NCBI GenBank assembly: GCA_029859185.1
Contig: JAOUDR010000196.1
Span: forward strand, 1-6,019
Direction of reading: 5' to 3'
DNA: 6,019 nucleotides
DNA from: Gemmatimonadota bacterium
Lineage (GTDB): Bacteria; Gemmatimonadota; Gemmatimonadetes; Gemmatimonadales; GWC2-71-9
Part shown: positions 1 to 5,691 of the stretch, piece by piece
Position numbering within the stretch: position 1 is the stretch's first letter
Layout of the letters: the number at the start of each line of letters is the position of its first letter
Notes under the pieces: model-generated
Database searches by the model: none
What the model was told of the DNA's origin: nothing
What the model saw: only the letters and a program-made list of their open reading frames with translations
Program-made: the position numbers and the translations under genes

Positions 1-65
1 CCGTTGGCTGGCCTGTCCTTGGCGAGCCAGGTATGTTTGGCGGTCTATGGAGCTCGTACCGCTGA
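1..65 (+). other. Leader before lipA, with a possible tail of an upstream gene
   Basis: This short stretch has no recognisable promoter boxes and no strong ribosome site before the lipA ATG at 47; GGCGG at 39-43 is the nearest G-rich patch. The lipA frame is open back to the window edge but has no ATG, GTG or TTG upstream of 47. A second frame (starting at base 3) is also open from the edge and ends at TGA 63-65, reading GWPVLGEPGMFGGLWSSYR. It could be the C-terminus of an upstream gene overlapping lipA by 19 bases, or chance. Nineteen codons are too few to identify a family, so this is only a possibility. Confidence 0.2.
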
Positions 66-970
66 TCTCGGGCCGTTCCGGCGCCGCCCTGACCTCCCCT
101 CCCTCCCCCACTCGCAAGCCCGCTTGGCTCAAGGTGAAGGCCCCGGGCGGGGCGACCTACGCCGACGTGAAGCGGCTCATGCGCGACCTGCGCCTGAACA
201 CGGTGTGCGAGGAAGCGCACTGCCCGAACATCGGGGAGTGTTGGGACCATCGCGCCGCCACGTTCATGATTCTGGGTGACGTGTGCACGCGGAACTGCGC
301 GTACTGCGCGGTGGCCCACGGAACCCCCGCCCCGTACGACGCCGAGGAGCCGGTGCGGCTCGCCGAGGCCGTGACCCGTCTGGGGCTGCGGCACGTCGTG
401 ATCACGAGTGTCGACCGCGACGACTTGCCGAATGGCGGCGCCGAGGCCTTCGCGGGATGCGTCACCGAGATCAAGCGCCGCATGCCCGACGCCTCCGTCG
501 AATTGCTCATTCCGGACTTCAAGGGATCGGACGCGGCGCTCCGCCTCGTGGTCGAGGCACGCCCGGACATCCTCAATCACAACCTCGAGACCGTCGAGCG
601 TCTGTATCGTATCGCGCGGCCCGGCGGTCGGTATCCGCGCGCGCTGCGCCTGCTACGTCGCGCCCGGGAGATGGCGCCGGATCTGCTGACCAAGTCGGGA
701 ATCATCTGTGGCCTGGGCGAGGAGTGGGACGAACTCCTCGTGGCCATGCGCGACTTGCGCGAGCAGGGGGTGCAGATCCTCACGCTCGGCCAGTATCTGC
801 GGCCCACCAACGGCCACCTGCCGGTGGCCCGGTTCTACACCCCGGCCGAGTTCGCCGAGTTGCAGCGCCTTGGCCGTGCCATGGGCTACCGCCACGTCGA
901 GAGCGGGCCCCTCGTGCGGTCGTCCTATCATGCGTGGGAACAGGTGCAACATGCCGAGGCGGCGTCGTGA
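47..970 (+). CDS. lipA: Lipoyl synthase (radical SAM, two 4Fe-4S clusters)
   Basis: LipA inserts sulfur at C6 and C8 of the octanoyl chain on lipoyl-domain lysines, giving lipoyl-lysine in the cytoplasm. The product is 307 residues, normal for the family. The auxiliary cluster motif is C54-x4-C59-x5-C65, inside CEEAHCPNIGECW. The radical-SAM motif CxxxCxxC is C80, C84, C87. Other family blocks are VVITSVDRDDL, PDFKG, NHNLETV, TKSGII-GLGE, LTLGQYLRPT and the C-terminal RSSYHA (291-296), which supplies the serine ligand of the auxiliary cluster. ATG 47 is chosen because no other usable start lies upstream and the conserved RKPAWLKVKAPGG block begins at residue 23. The 22 residues before that block are Ser/Pro-rich and look dispensable. 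The ribosome site is weak. The gene ends inside the pdhA start (GTGA, 967-970), so lipA and the PDH genes are probably co-translated. The identification is secure; only the exact start is uncertain. Confidence 0.97.
   Translation: MELVPLISGRSGAALTSPPSPTRKPAWLKVKAPGGATYADVKRLMRDLRLNTVCEEAHCPNIGECWDHRAATFMILGDVCTRNCAYCAVAHGTPAPYDAEEPVRLAEAVTRLGLRHVVITSVDRDDLPNGGAEAFAGCVTEIKRRMPDASVELLIPDFKGSDAALRLVVEARPDILNHNLETVERLYRIARPGGRYPRALRLLRRAREMAPDLLTKSGIICGLGEEWDELLVAMRDLREQGVQILTLGQYLRPTNGHLPVARFYTPAEFAELQRLGRAMGYRHVESGPLVRSSYHAWEQVQHAEAAS
956..959 (+). promoter_or_regulatory. Ribosome binding site of pdhA
   Basis: GAGG lies 7 bases before the GTG at 967, inside the last codons of lipA. It fixes the pdhA start at 967, although the same frame is open far upstream within lipA. 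The GTGA overlap of the two genes suggests translational coupling. Confidence 0.6.
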
Positions 971-1968
971 CGGCCGCGCCGGAGCAGGACCAGACCCTCG
1001 ACCCCGGGCAGCGAGACGAGTACCTGGCCTTGCTGCGGCGCATGATCCTGGTCCGCCGGTTCGAGGAGCGCGCGGGGGAGGCCTATGCGCAGGGCCGGAT
1101 CGGCGGGTTCTGCCACCTCTACATCGGACAGGAAGCGGTCGCGACGGGTTCGTTGGCCGTGCTGCGTGCCGATGACTATGTCTTCGCCGCCTATCGCGAG
1201 CACGCGCACGCGTTGCTCCGCGGCACGTCCGCTCGCGCCGTGATGGCCGAACTGTTCGGGAAGGCCACCGGCTGTTCCCGCGGCAAGGGCGGCTCGATGC
1301 ACCTGTTCGACGCTGCCAACCACTTCCTCGGCGGACACGGCATCGTCGGCTCGCATATCCCGATCGCGGCAGGCGCGGGCTTTGCCATCAAGTCGCGCGG
1401 CACCGACCAGGTCGCCGTCTGCTATTTCGGCGAAGCGGCCGTCAACATTGGGGCGTTCCACGAGACGCTCAACATGGCGGCGCTCTGGGAGTTGCCGACC
1501 GTCTTCGTGTGCGAGAACAACCGCTACGGCATGGGGACGGCCCTCGAGCGCGCCGCCGCGGTCTACGACGTCTCGCGCCGGGCGTGTTCGTACGACATGG
1601 CGTCGGAGACCGTGGATGGGATGAACGTGCTGGCGGTGCGCGACGTGATGGCGCGCGCGGTCCAGCGGGGCCGGGACGAGAAGCTTCCCACCCTCATCGA
1701 AGCCCGGACGTATCGGTACATGGGACACTCGATGGCGGACCCGATTCACGGGCACTATCGCACCAAGATCGAGCTCGAGGAGCAGAAGGCGCTCGACCCC
1801 ATCGCGCACCTGCAGCACGCCATGACCGCCGCCGGGATGCTCGCCGAGGCCGACGCCGCGGCGCTGCATGCGGACGTGGAAGTGGAAGTCGAGGACGCCG
1901 TGCGGTTTGCCGAGGAGAGTCCCGACCCCGATCCGGCCGAGCTCTACGCCGACGTGTACCGGAGCTGA
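967..1968 (+). CDS. pdhA: Pyruvate dehydrogenase E1 component, alpha subunit
   Basis: This subunit, with E1 beta, decarboxylates pyruvate on thiamine diphosphate (TPP) and passes the acetyl group to the E2 lipoyl arm. The GTG start gives 333 residues, normal for bacterial E1 alpha. Early family blocks are VRRFEERAGEAYAQGRI, HLYIGQEA, YREHAH (H79) and RGKGGSMHLF. ENNRYGMGT (N184, N185) and the loop TYRYMGHSMADP (H254, S255) closely match mitochondrial PDH E1 alpha, which points to pyruvate rather than a branched-chain substrate. The TPP/Mg motif normally written GDG...NN reads G155-E156-A157, then 26 residues, then NN. Glu at the metal position is known in branched-chain E1 alpha, but Ala for the second Gly is less usual. 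Everything else is intact, so I expect an active enzyme. The gene overlaps lipA by 4 bases and sits 2 bases before pdhB. An acetoin dehydrogenase E1 is a less likely alternative. Confidence 0.95.
   Translation: MTAAPEQDQTLDPGQRDEYLALLRRMILVRRFEERAGEAYAQGRIGGFCHLYIGQEAVATGSLAVLRADDYVFAAYREHAHALLRGTSARAVMAELFGKATGCSRGKGGSMHLFDAANHFLGGHGIVGSHIPIAAGAGFAIKSRGTDQVAVCYFGEAAVNIGAFHETLNMAALWELPTVFVCENNRYGMGTALERAAAVYDVSRRACSYDMASETVDGMNVLAVRDVMARAVQRGRDEKLPTLIEARTYRYMGHSMADPIHGHYRTKIELEEQKALDPIAHLQHAMTAAGMLAEADAAALHADVEVEVEDAVRFAEESPDPDPAELYADVYRS
1961..1964 (+). promoter_or_regulatory. Ribosome binding site of pdhB
   Basis: GGAG sits 6 bases before the pdhB ATG at 1971 and lies within the last codons of pdhA, whose TGA is at 1966-1968. 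Ribosomes ending pdhA would therefore finish on the pdhB initiation region. That fits the equal amounts needed for an alpha2beta2 enzyme. Confidence 0.7.
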
Positions 1969-1970
1969 CC

Positions 1971-2954
1971 ATGCCCGTGATCACCTACCGGGACGCGCTC
2001 AACCAGGCGATGCGCGAGGAGATGCAGCGCGATCCCACGGTCTTCCTCATGGGCGAGGAAGTGGGCGTGTATCAGGGCGCCTACAAGGTGAGCCGCGGGC
2101 TGCTCGAGGAATTCGGTCCGCAGCGGGTCGTGGACACGCCCATCGCGGAACTCGGCTTCGCCGGCGTGGGGGTGGGGGCGGCCATGGTCGGCATGCGACC
2201 CGTCATCGAGTTCATGACGTGGAACTTCGCGCTCCTGGCCATCGACCAGGTCGTGAACTCGGCGGCGAAGATGTTCTACATGTCGGGCGGCCAGGTCCCG
2301 GTCCCGATCGTCTTCCGGGGTCCGGGCGGGGCCGCGCTGCAACTGGCGGCGCAACATTCCCAGGCCTTCGAGTCCTGGTACGCGCACATCCCCGGCCTCA
2401 AGGTCGTCGCGCCGGCAACGCCGTATGACGCGAAGGGACTGCTCAAGTCCGCCATCCGGGATGACAACCCCGTCGTGTTCCTCGAGGGGGAGATGCTCTA
2501 CAACATGAAGGGTGAGGTCCCGGAGGAAGAGTACATCGTGCCGCTCGGCGCCGCGGACGTGAAGCGGCCCGGGCAGGACGTGACGCTCGTCTGCCACTCC
2601 AAGACCGTGACCGTGGCGTTGAAGGCCGCCGAGCGGCTCGCCACCGAGCACGGCCTCGAGGCCGAAGTGGTGGACCTCCGCACTCTGCGACCGCTCGACA
2701 TCCCGACGTTGCGCGAGAGCCTCCACCGCACGAACCGCTGCGTGGTGGTCGAGGAGGGGTGGCCGTTCTGCGGCATCGGCGCGCAGGTCGTGGACGATCT
2801 GCAGCGCGAGGCATTCGACGACCTCGATGCGCCGATCCTCCGCGTCACGCAGGCGGACGTCCCCATGCCCTACAACAAGCATCTCGAACGCGCCGCGAAG
2901 CCCACGCCCGATCAGGTGATTGCGGCCGTGCGGCGCGTGGCATACCTCGACTGA
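1971..2954 (+). CDS. pdhB: Pyruvate dehydrogenase E1 component, beta subunit
   Basis: E1 beta completes the TPP site and the E2-binding surface of the alpha2beta2 pyruvate dehydrogenase. The protein has 327 residues and begins directly with the family start (ITYRDALNQAMREEM), so there is no extra N-terminal lipoyl domain. Visible blocks are GEEVGVYQGAYKVSRGL, DTPIAELGFAG with the TPP-activating glutamate E60, EFMTWNFALLAIDQVVNSAAK, FRGPGG and AAQHSQ with H129. The C-terminal transketolase-like domain has EVVDLRTLRPLD, VEEGWPFCGIG and TQADVPMPYNKHLE. Similarity to mitochondrial PDH beta is high along the whole chain. The start is supported by GGAG at 1961-1964. The gene ends with two in-frame stops in a row (TGA TGA, 2952-2957). 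The last base of the first stop also begins an ATG for a short frame leading to pdhC. No key residue is missing. Confidence 0.96.
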   Translation: MPVITYRDALNQAMREEMQRDPTVFLMGEEVGVYQGAYKVSRGLLEEFGPQRVVDTPIAELGFAGVGVGAAMVGMRPVIEFMTWNFALLAIDQVVNSAAKMFYMSGGQVPVPIVFRGPGGAALQLAAQHSQAFESWYAHIPGLKVVAPATPYDAKGLLKSAIRDDNPVVFLEGEMLYNMKGEVPEEEYIVPLGAADVKRPGQDVTLVCHSKTVTVALKAAERLATEHGLEAEVVDLRTLRPLDIPTLRESLHRTNRCVVVEEGWPFCGIGAQVVDDLQREAFDDLDAPILRVTQADVPMPYNKHLERAAKPTPDQVIAAVRRVAYLD

Positions 2955-3013
2955 TGACTCCCGACACCCGGCCAACGGCCAACGGCCAACGGCCAACGGC
3001 GAACGCGCAATGA
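2954..3013 (+). other. 19-codon mini-frame bridging pdhB and pdhC
   Basis: ATG 2954-2956 shares its A with the pdhB stop (TGATG), and the frame ends at TGA 3011-3013, which overlaps the pdhC start (ATGA, 3010-3013). It would read MTPDTRPTANGQRPTANAQ. Most of it is just translated GGCCAAC repeat, so a functional peptide is unlikely. As a passage for ribosomes it could matter: a ribosome ending pdhB could restart here and be delivered to the pdhC ATG, which has no good ribosome site of its own. This coupling role is inferred from the overlaps only. Confidence 0.35.
2970..3004 (+). repeat. GGCCAAC heptamer tandem repeat between pdhB and pdhC
   Basis: There are four perfect GGCCAAC units (2970-2997) and a fifth, GGCGAAC (2998-3004), filling most of the 55-base spacer. 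Because GGCC is self-complementary, neighbouring units can fold as GGCC-AAC-GGCC, giving two small hairpins in series (2970-2980 and 2984-2994) in the mRNA. The array ends 5 bases before the pdhC ATG and occupies the place where a ribosome site would be expected. Such direct heptamer arrays are prone to change copy number by strand slippage. Confidence 0.9.
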
Positions 3014-4221
3014 TCACCAAGGTCGTGATGGAGGCCCTGTCGCCCACGATGGAGGAAGGGCGGATCGCGCAGTGGCTCAAGCACGAGGGCGACGCCGTGA
3101 AGTCGGGCGACGTGCTGGCCGAAGTCGAGACCGACAAGGCCATCATGGAGCTGCCCGCCCGGAGCGACGGGATCCTGCGCAAGATCCTCGTGGGTGACGG
3201 CGCCACGACGGCCGTGGGGAATCTGGTCGCGGTGATTGCCGATGCGGACGAGGATATCTCGGGAGTGGTCGGGAACGGGGGGGAAAAGGGGGAGAAGGGG
3301 GAGGAGGGGGAGGAGGGGCAGACTGTCGCGGCTCCTGCCGCCCCTGCCGCTTCTGCCGCTTCTGCCGGTGGGGAGGCGGAAGGGGGCAGGATCAAAGCCT
3401 CCCCCCTCGCCCGCCGGATGGCTGGCGAGCAGGGCGTGGACCTCCGCCGGGTCGACGGCTCCGGCCCCGGTGGTCGCATCGTCAAACGTGACATCGCTGC
3501 CGCTGCTGCCGCCTCTGCCGCGCTGCCGGTGGGCGGGGCGGAAGGGTGGGAGGACGTCCCCCTCACCCAGCTCCGCAAGACCATTGCGCGACGGCTCACC
3601 CAGTCACTGGCGCCCGTGCCCCACTTCTTCCTCACGTCGATCGTCGACATGGAACGGGCCGCCGAAGCGCGCGAGGCGCTCAACGCGCTGGGCGGTGAGA
3701 AGATCTCGTTCAACGACATCGTGGCGAAGACGGTCGCCATGGCGTTGCGTCAGCACCGGGCATGCAACGCGTGGTGGCAGGAATCCACCATCCGGTACTT
3801 CCACGACGTGCACCTGGGCATTGCGGTGGCGGTGGATGACGGATTGATCACTCCCGTGATCCGCCACGCCGATCGCAAGTCGCTGCGCGAGATCGCGATC
3901 GAAACCCGCGCACTGGCGGAACGGGCGCGGGCACGGAAGCTCGCGCCCGAGGAGTACACCGGGGCCACGTTCTCGCTCTCGAATCTCGGCATGTTCGGCA
4001 TCGACGCGTTCACCGCGGTCATCAATCCGCCGGAAGCGGGCATCCTGGCCATCGGCGCCATCACGCCGACACCGGTGGCCCACGAGGGCGCGGTGCAGGT
4101 CCGGCGGCGCATGCACCTCACGATGAGCTGCGACCATCGAGTCATCGACGGGGCAACGGGAGCCCGGTTCCTCCAGACCGTGCGCCAGATGCTCGAGCAT
4201 CCGCTCGCCCTCGTCTGGTAA
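3010..4221 (+). CDS. pdhC: Dihydrolipoamide acetyltransferase, PDH E2 component
   Basis: E2 forms the PDH core, carries the swinging lipoyl arm and transfers acetyl to CoA. The protein has 403 residues. It has one lipoyl domain (about 1-78; ALSPTMEEG, ETDKA with lipoyl lysine K43), a first linker (about 79-127), an E1/E3-binding domain (128-163; IKASPLARRMA to GSGPGGRIVKRDI), a second linker (163-180) and a catalytic domain (about 181-403). The catalytic domain shows LRKTIARRL, FNDIVAKTVAMAL, FSLSNLGMFGIDAFTAVINPPEAG and the active-site block DHRVIDG with H376 and D380. ATG 3010 has no clear ribosome site. ATG 3028 has AAGG before it (3019-3022) but would remove the first strand of the lipoyl domain, so 3010 is preferred. 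The first linker has an odd collagen-like GEKGEKGEEGEEG stretch, and both linkers contain copies of one DNA repeat. The name follows the E1 type; the domains alone would also allow other acyltransferases. Confidence 0.95.
   Translation: MITKVVMEALSPTMEEGRIAQWLKHEGDAVKSGDVLAEVETDKAIMELPARSDGILRKILVGDGATTAVGNLVAVIADADEDISGVVGNGGEKGEKGEEGEEGQTVAAPAAPAASAASAGGEAEGGRIKASPLARRMAGEQGVDLRRVDGSGPGGRIVKRDIAAAAAASAALPVGGAEGWEDVPLTQLRKTIARRLTQSLAPVPHFFLTSIVDMERAAEAREALNALGGEKISFNDIVAKTVAMALRQHRACNAWWQESTIRYFHDVHLGIAVAVDDGLITPVIRHADRKSLREIAIETRALAERARARKLAPEEYTGATFSLSNLGMFGIDAFTAVINPPEAGILAIGAITPTPVAHEGAVQVRRRMHLTMSCDHRVIDGATGARFLQTVRQMLEHPLALVW
3271..3318 (+). repeat. G-rich 9-base tandem repeat in the first E2 linker
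   Basis: From 3280 the coding strand repeats a 9-base unit of the form GGGGARRAG four times and then GGG. It holds G runs of 7 (3277-3283), 5 (3288-3292), 5 (3297-3301), 5 (3306-3310) and 4 (3315-3318) with four-base spacers. It encodes G91-EK-GEK-GEE-GEE-G103, a Gly-X-Y pattern rich in Glu. The runs fit a strong G-quadruplex motif in both the coding DNA strand and the mRNA. They are also likely sites of slippage or of homopolymer sequencing error. Confidence 0.85.
3335..3384 (+). repeat. Linker repeat copy 1, before the E1/E3-binding domain
   Basis: Three CTGCCGC units at a 9-base period (3335, 3344, 3353) are followed by CTGCCGGTGGG (3362-3372) and GGCGGAAGGG (3375-3384). It encodes the Ala/Pro/Ser/Gly linker ending SAGGEAEG. 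The same order of blocks recurs exactly 162 bases downstream, on the other side of the binding domain. Confidence 0.85.
3497..3546 (+). repeat. Linker repeat copy 2, after the E1/E3-binding domain
   Basis: CTGCCGC units lie at 3497, 3506 and 3515, followed by CTGCCGGTGGG (3523-3533) and GGCGGAAGGG (3537-3546). Compared with copy 1, one base is missing before CTGCCGG and one extra is present after GGTGGG. The middle is therefore read in another frame (ALPVGG against SAGGE), and the original frame returns at GCGGAAGGG. Confidence 0.85.
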
Positions 4222-4241
4222 CCTTCGCTTTCTCACGGGAC

Positions 4242-4248
4242 GGGTAGG
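4242..4248 (+). promoter_or_regulatory. Probable weak ribosome binding site of lpdA
   Basis: GGGTAGG ends 3 bases before the GTG at 4252. It is the only purine-rich patch close to the start in the 30-base pdhC-lpdA gap, and its spacing is short. No hairpin with a T run lies in this gap, so transcription probably continues from pdhC into lpdA. Confidence 0.4.
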
Positions 4249-4251
4249 CCA

Positions 4252-5646
4252 GTGTCCAAGACCTTCGATGTGATCATCCTCGGCGGTGGACCCGCCGGCT
4301 ACGTATGCGCCATCCGCAGCGCCCAACTCGGGCTGCAGACGGCCGTCATCGAGCGGGAGAAACTCGGCGGCGTCTGCGTGAACGTCGGGTGCATTCCGAG
4401 CAAGGCCCTGCTCCACGCGGCGCATGTCGCCCACCTCGTGCAGCACGAGGCCGCCGACCTCGGCATCACCACGGGCCCCGTGACGCTGGACTACGGCGTC
4501 GCCATGAAGCGTTCCCGGCAGGTCGCCGAGCAGAACTCGAAAGGCGTCGAGTTCCTCATGAAGAAGCACAAGGTCACCGTGATCCGCGGCACCGGCGTGC
4601 TGCAGACCGGTCGGAAGATCGCGGTGGACAAGGACGTGTACGTCGCGTCGAAGGCCGTCGTGATCGCCACCGGGTCGCGCGTGAAGGGGGTTCCACAAAT
4701 CGGGCTGGATATCAACAAGACCACCGTCATATCGACGGACGAGGCGCTGTTCCTCGAGCGGGCCCCCACCTCGGTGGCCATCGTCGGGGCCGGCGCCGTC
4801 GGGATGGAGTTCGCCGACATCTTCAACGCCTTCGGCTCCAAGGTCACGCTGATCGAGGTACTGCCGCGCATCCTGCCCCTCGAGGATGCCGACGCCTCGG
4901 CGACGCTCGCGCGCAGCTACAAGAAGCGCGGCATCACGGTCCGGGCCGGCGTGAAAGTCACGGGCGCGAAGGTCGCGAAGACCGAGGTGACCCTCGAGGT
5001 GGAGAGCAACGGCAAGACCGAATCCGTCACGGTGGAGAAGGTCCTGATGGCGGCCGGCCGTGCCCTCAATGTCGAGCACAACGGGTTCGAGGCGGCGGGG
5101 GTGAAGTTGACCGACCGCGGCTTCATCCAGGTGGACGCCAACCTGCGCACGACCGCCGACGGCGTGTACGCCATCGGGGACGTCGCGGGCCCCCCCATGC
5201 TGGCGCACAAGGGAAGCCGGGAGGGGGTCTTCGTGGCAGAACACATCGCCGGGCACACCCCCCACCCGATTCGCTACGACAACATCCCGTCCGTCACGTA
5301 CTGCCATCCCGAGGTGGCGAGCATCGGGCTCACCGAGGAGGCCTGCAAGGAGCAGAAGCTCGACTACCAGGTCGGCAAGTTCCCGCTCACCGCCAACGGT
5401 CGCGCGCGCGCCGCCAACGAGACGGACGGCTTCGTGAAGATCATCCGGGACACGAAGTACAGCGAGATTCTCGGCGCCCACATCGTGGCGGCGCACGCCA
5501 GCGAGATGATCCACGAGCTGGCCGTAGCCCGGGAGAACGAGTACACGGTCGAGGAAATCGAGCTCGCGGTGCACGCGCACCCCACGCTCTCCGAAGCGAT
5601 CGCCGAAGCCGCGCTCGACTCCCTCGGGCGCGTGATGCACACATAG
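4252..5646 (+). CDS. lpdA: Dihydrolipoamide dehydrogenase, PDH E3 component
   Basis: E3 reoxidises dihydrolipoyl-E2 through a redox disulfide and FAD and reduces NAD+. The protein has 464 residues, normal for the family. Motifs in order: FAD-binding GGGPAGY (G11-G16) with E34 at the end of the second strand; the disulfide GGVCVNVGCIPSKALL with C42 and C47; ATGS before the NAD domain; NAD-binding GAGAVG (179-184) followed by acidic E202, which fits NAD+ rather than NADP+; the second FAD contact AIGDVAG with D310; and the C-terminal HAHPTLSE with the catalytic pair H443 and E448. GTG 4252 is the only reasonable start: no ATG, GTG or TTG lies between the pdhC stop and this codon in frame, and the FAD fold begins at residue 5. 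The same enzyme may also serve 2-oxoglutarate dehydrogenase or glycine cleavage if the genome has no other E3. The gene ends with TAG. Confidence 0.97.
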   Translation: MSKTFDVIILGGGPAGYVCAIRSAQLGLQTAVIEREKLGGVCVNVGCIPSKALLHAAHVAHLVQHEAADLGITTGPVTLDYGVAMKRSRQVAEQNSKGVEFLMKKHKVTVIRGTGVLQTGRKIAVDKDVYVASKAVVIATGSRVKGVPQIGLDINKTTVISTDEALFLERAPTSVAIVGAGAVGMEFADIFNAFGSKVTLIEVLPRILPLEDADASATLARSYKKRGITVRAGVKVTGAKVAKTEVTLEVESNGKTESVTVEKVLMAAGRALNVEHNGFEAAGVKLTDRGFIQVDANLRTTADGVYAIGDVAGPPMLAHKGSREGVFVAEHIAGHTPHPIRYDNIPSVTYCHPEVASIGLTEEACKEQKLDYQVGKFPLTANGRARAANETDGFVKIIRDTKYSEILGAHIVAAHASEMIHELAVARENEYTVEEIELAVHAHPTLSEAIAEAALDSLGRVMHT

Positions 5647-5691
5647 TCCTCGGCAATCGTGGGTCGCGGCGGCCGGACCGATGACGGCAGC

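Noticed and set aside
283..966. Upstream extension of the pdhA frame through lipA
   Set aside because: The extension is an Arg-rich shadow of lipA. The E1 alpha family start and the GAGG ribosome site both support GTG 967.
1708..1737. E1 alpha loop GHSMADP as a regulatory phosphorylation site
   Set aside because: The serine matches site 1 of mitochondrial PDH, but the loop is conserved for catalysis in bacteria too, and no PDH kinase or phosphatase gene is in the window.
2970..3004. Heptamer array as a CRISPR
   Set aside because: The units are contiguous and 7 bases long with no spacers, and no cas gene is present.
1944..3740. Long minus-strand open frame (598 codons) across pdhB and pdhC
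   Set aside because: It is antisense to conserved genes, and its low-complexity parts are just the complements of the repeats. No family motif is visible.
4222..4251. Terminator between pdhC and lpdA
   Set aside because: No stable inverted repeat followed by a T run is present in these 30 bases.
4305..5684. 459-codon plus-strand frame inside lpdA
   Set aside because: It is a frame-shifted shadow of lpdA, rich in Arg and Gly and without any family motif.
5647..5691. Terminator after lpdA
   Set aside because: The stretch is GC rich but has no clear stem-loop with a T tract, so the end of the operon cannot be placed here.
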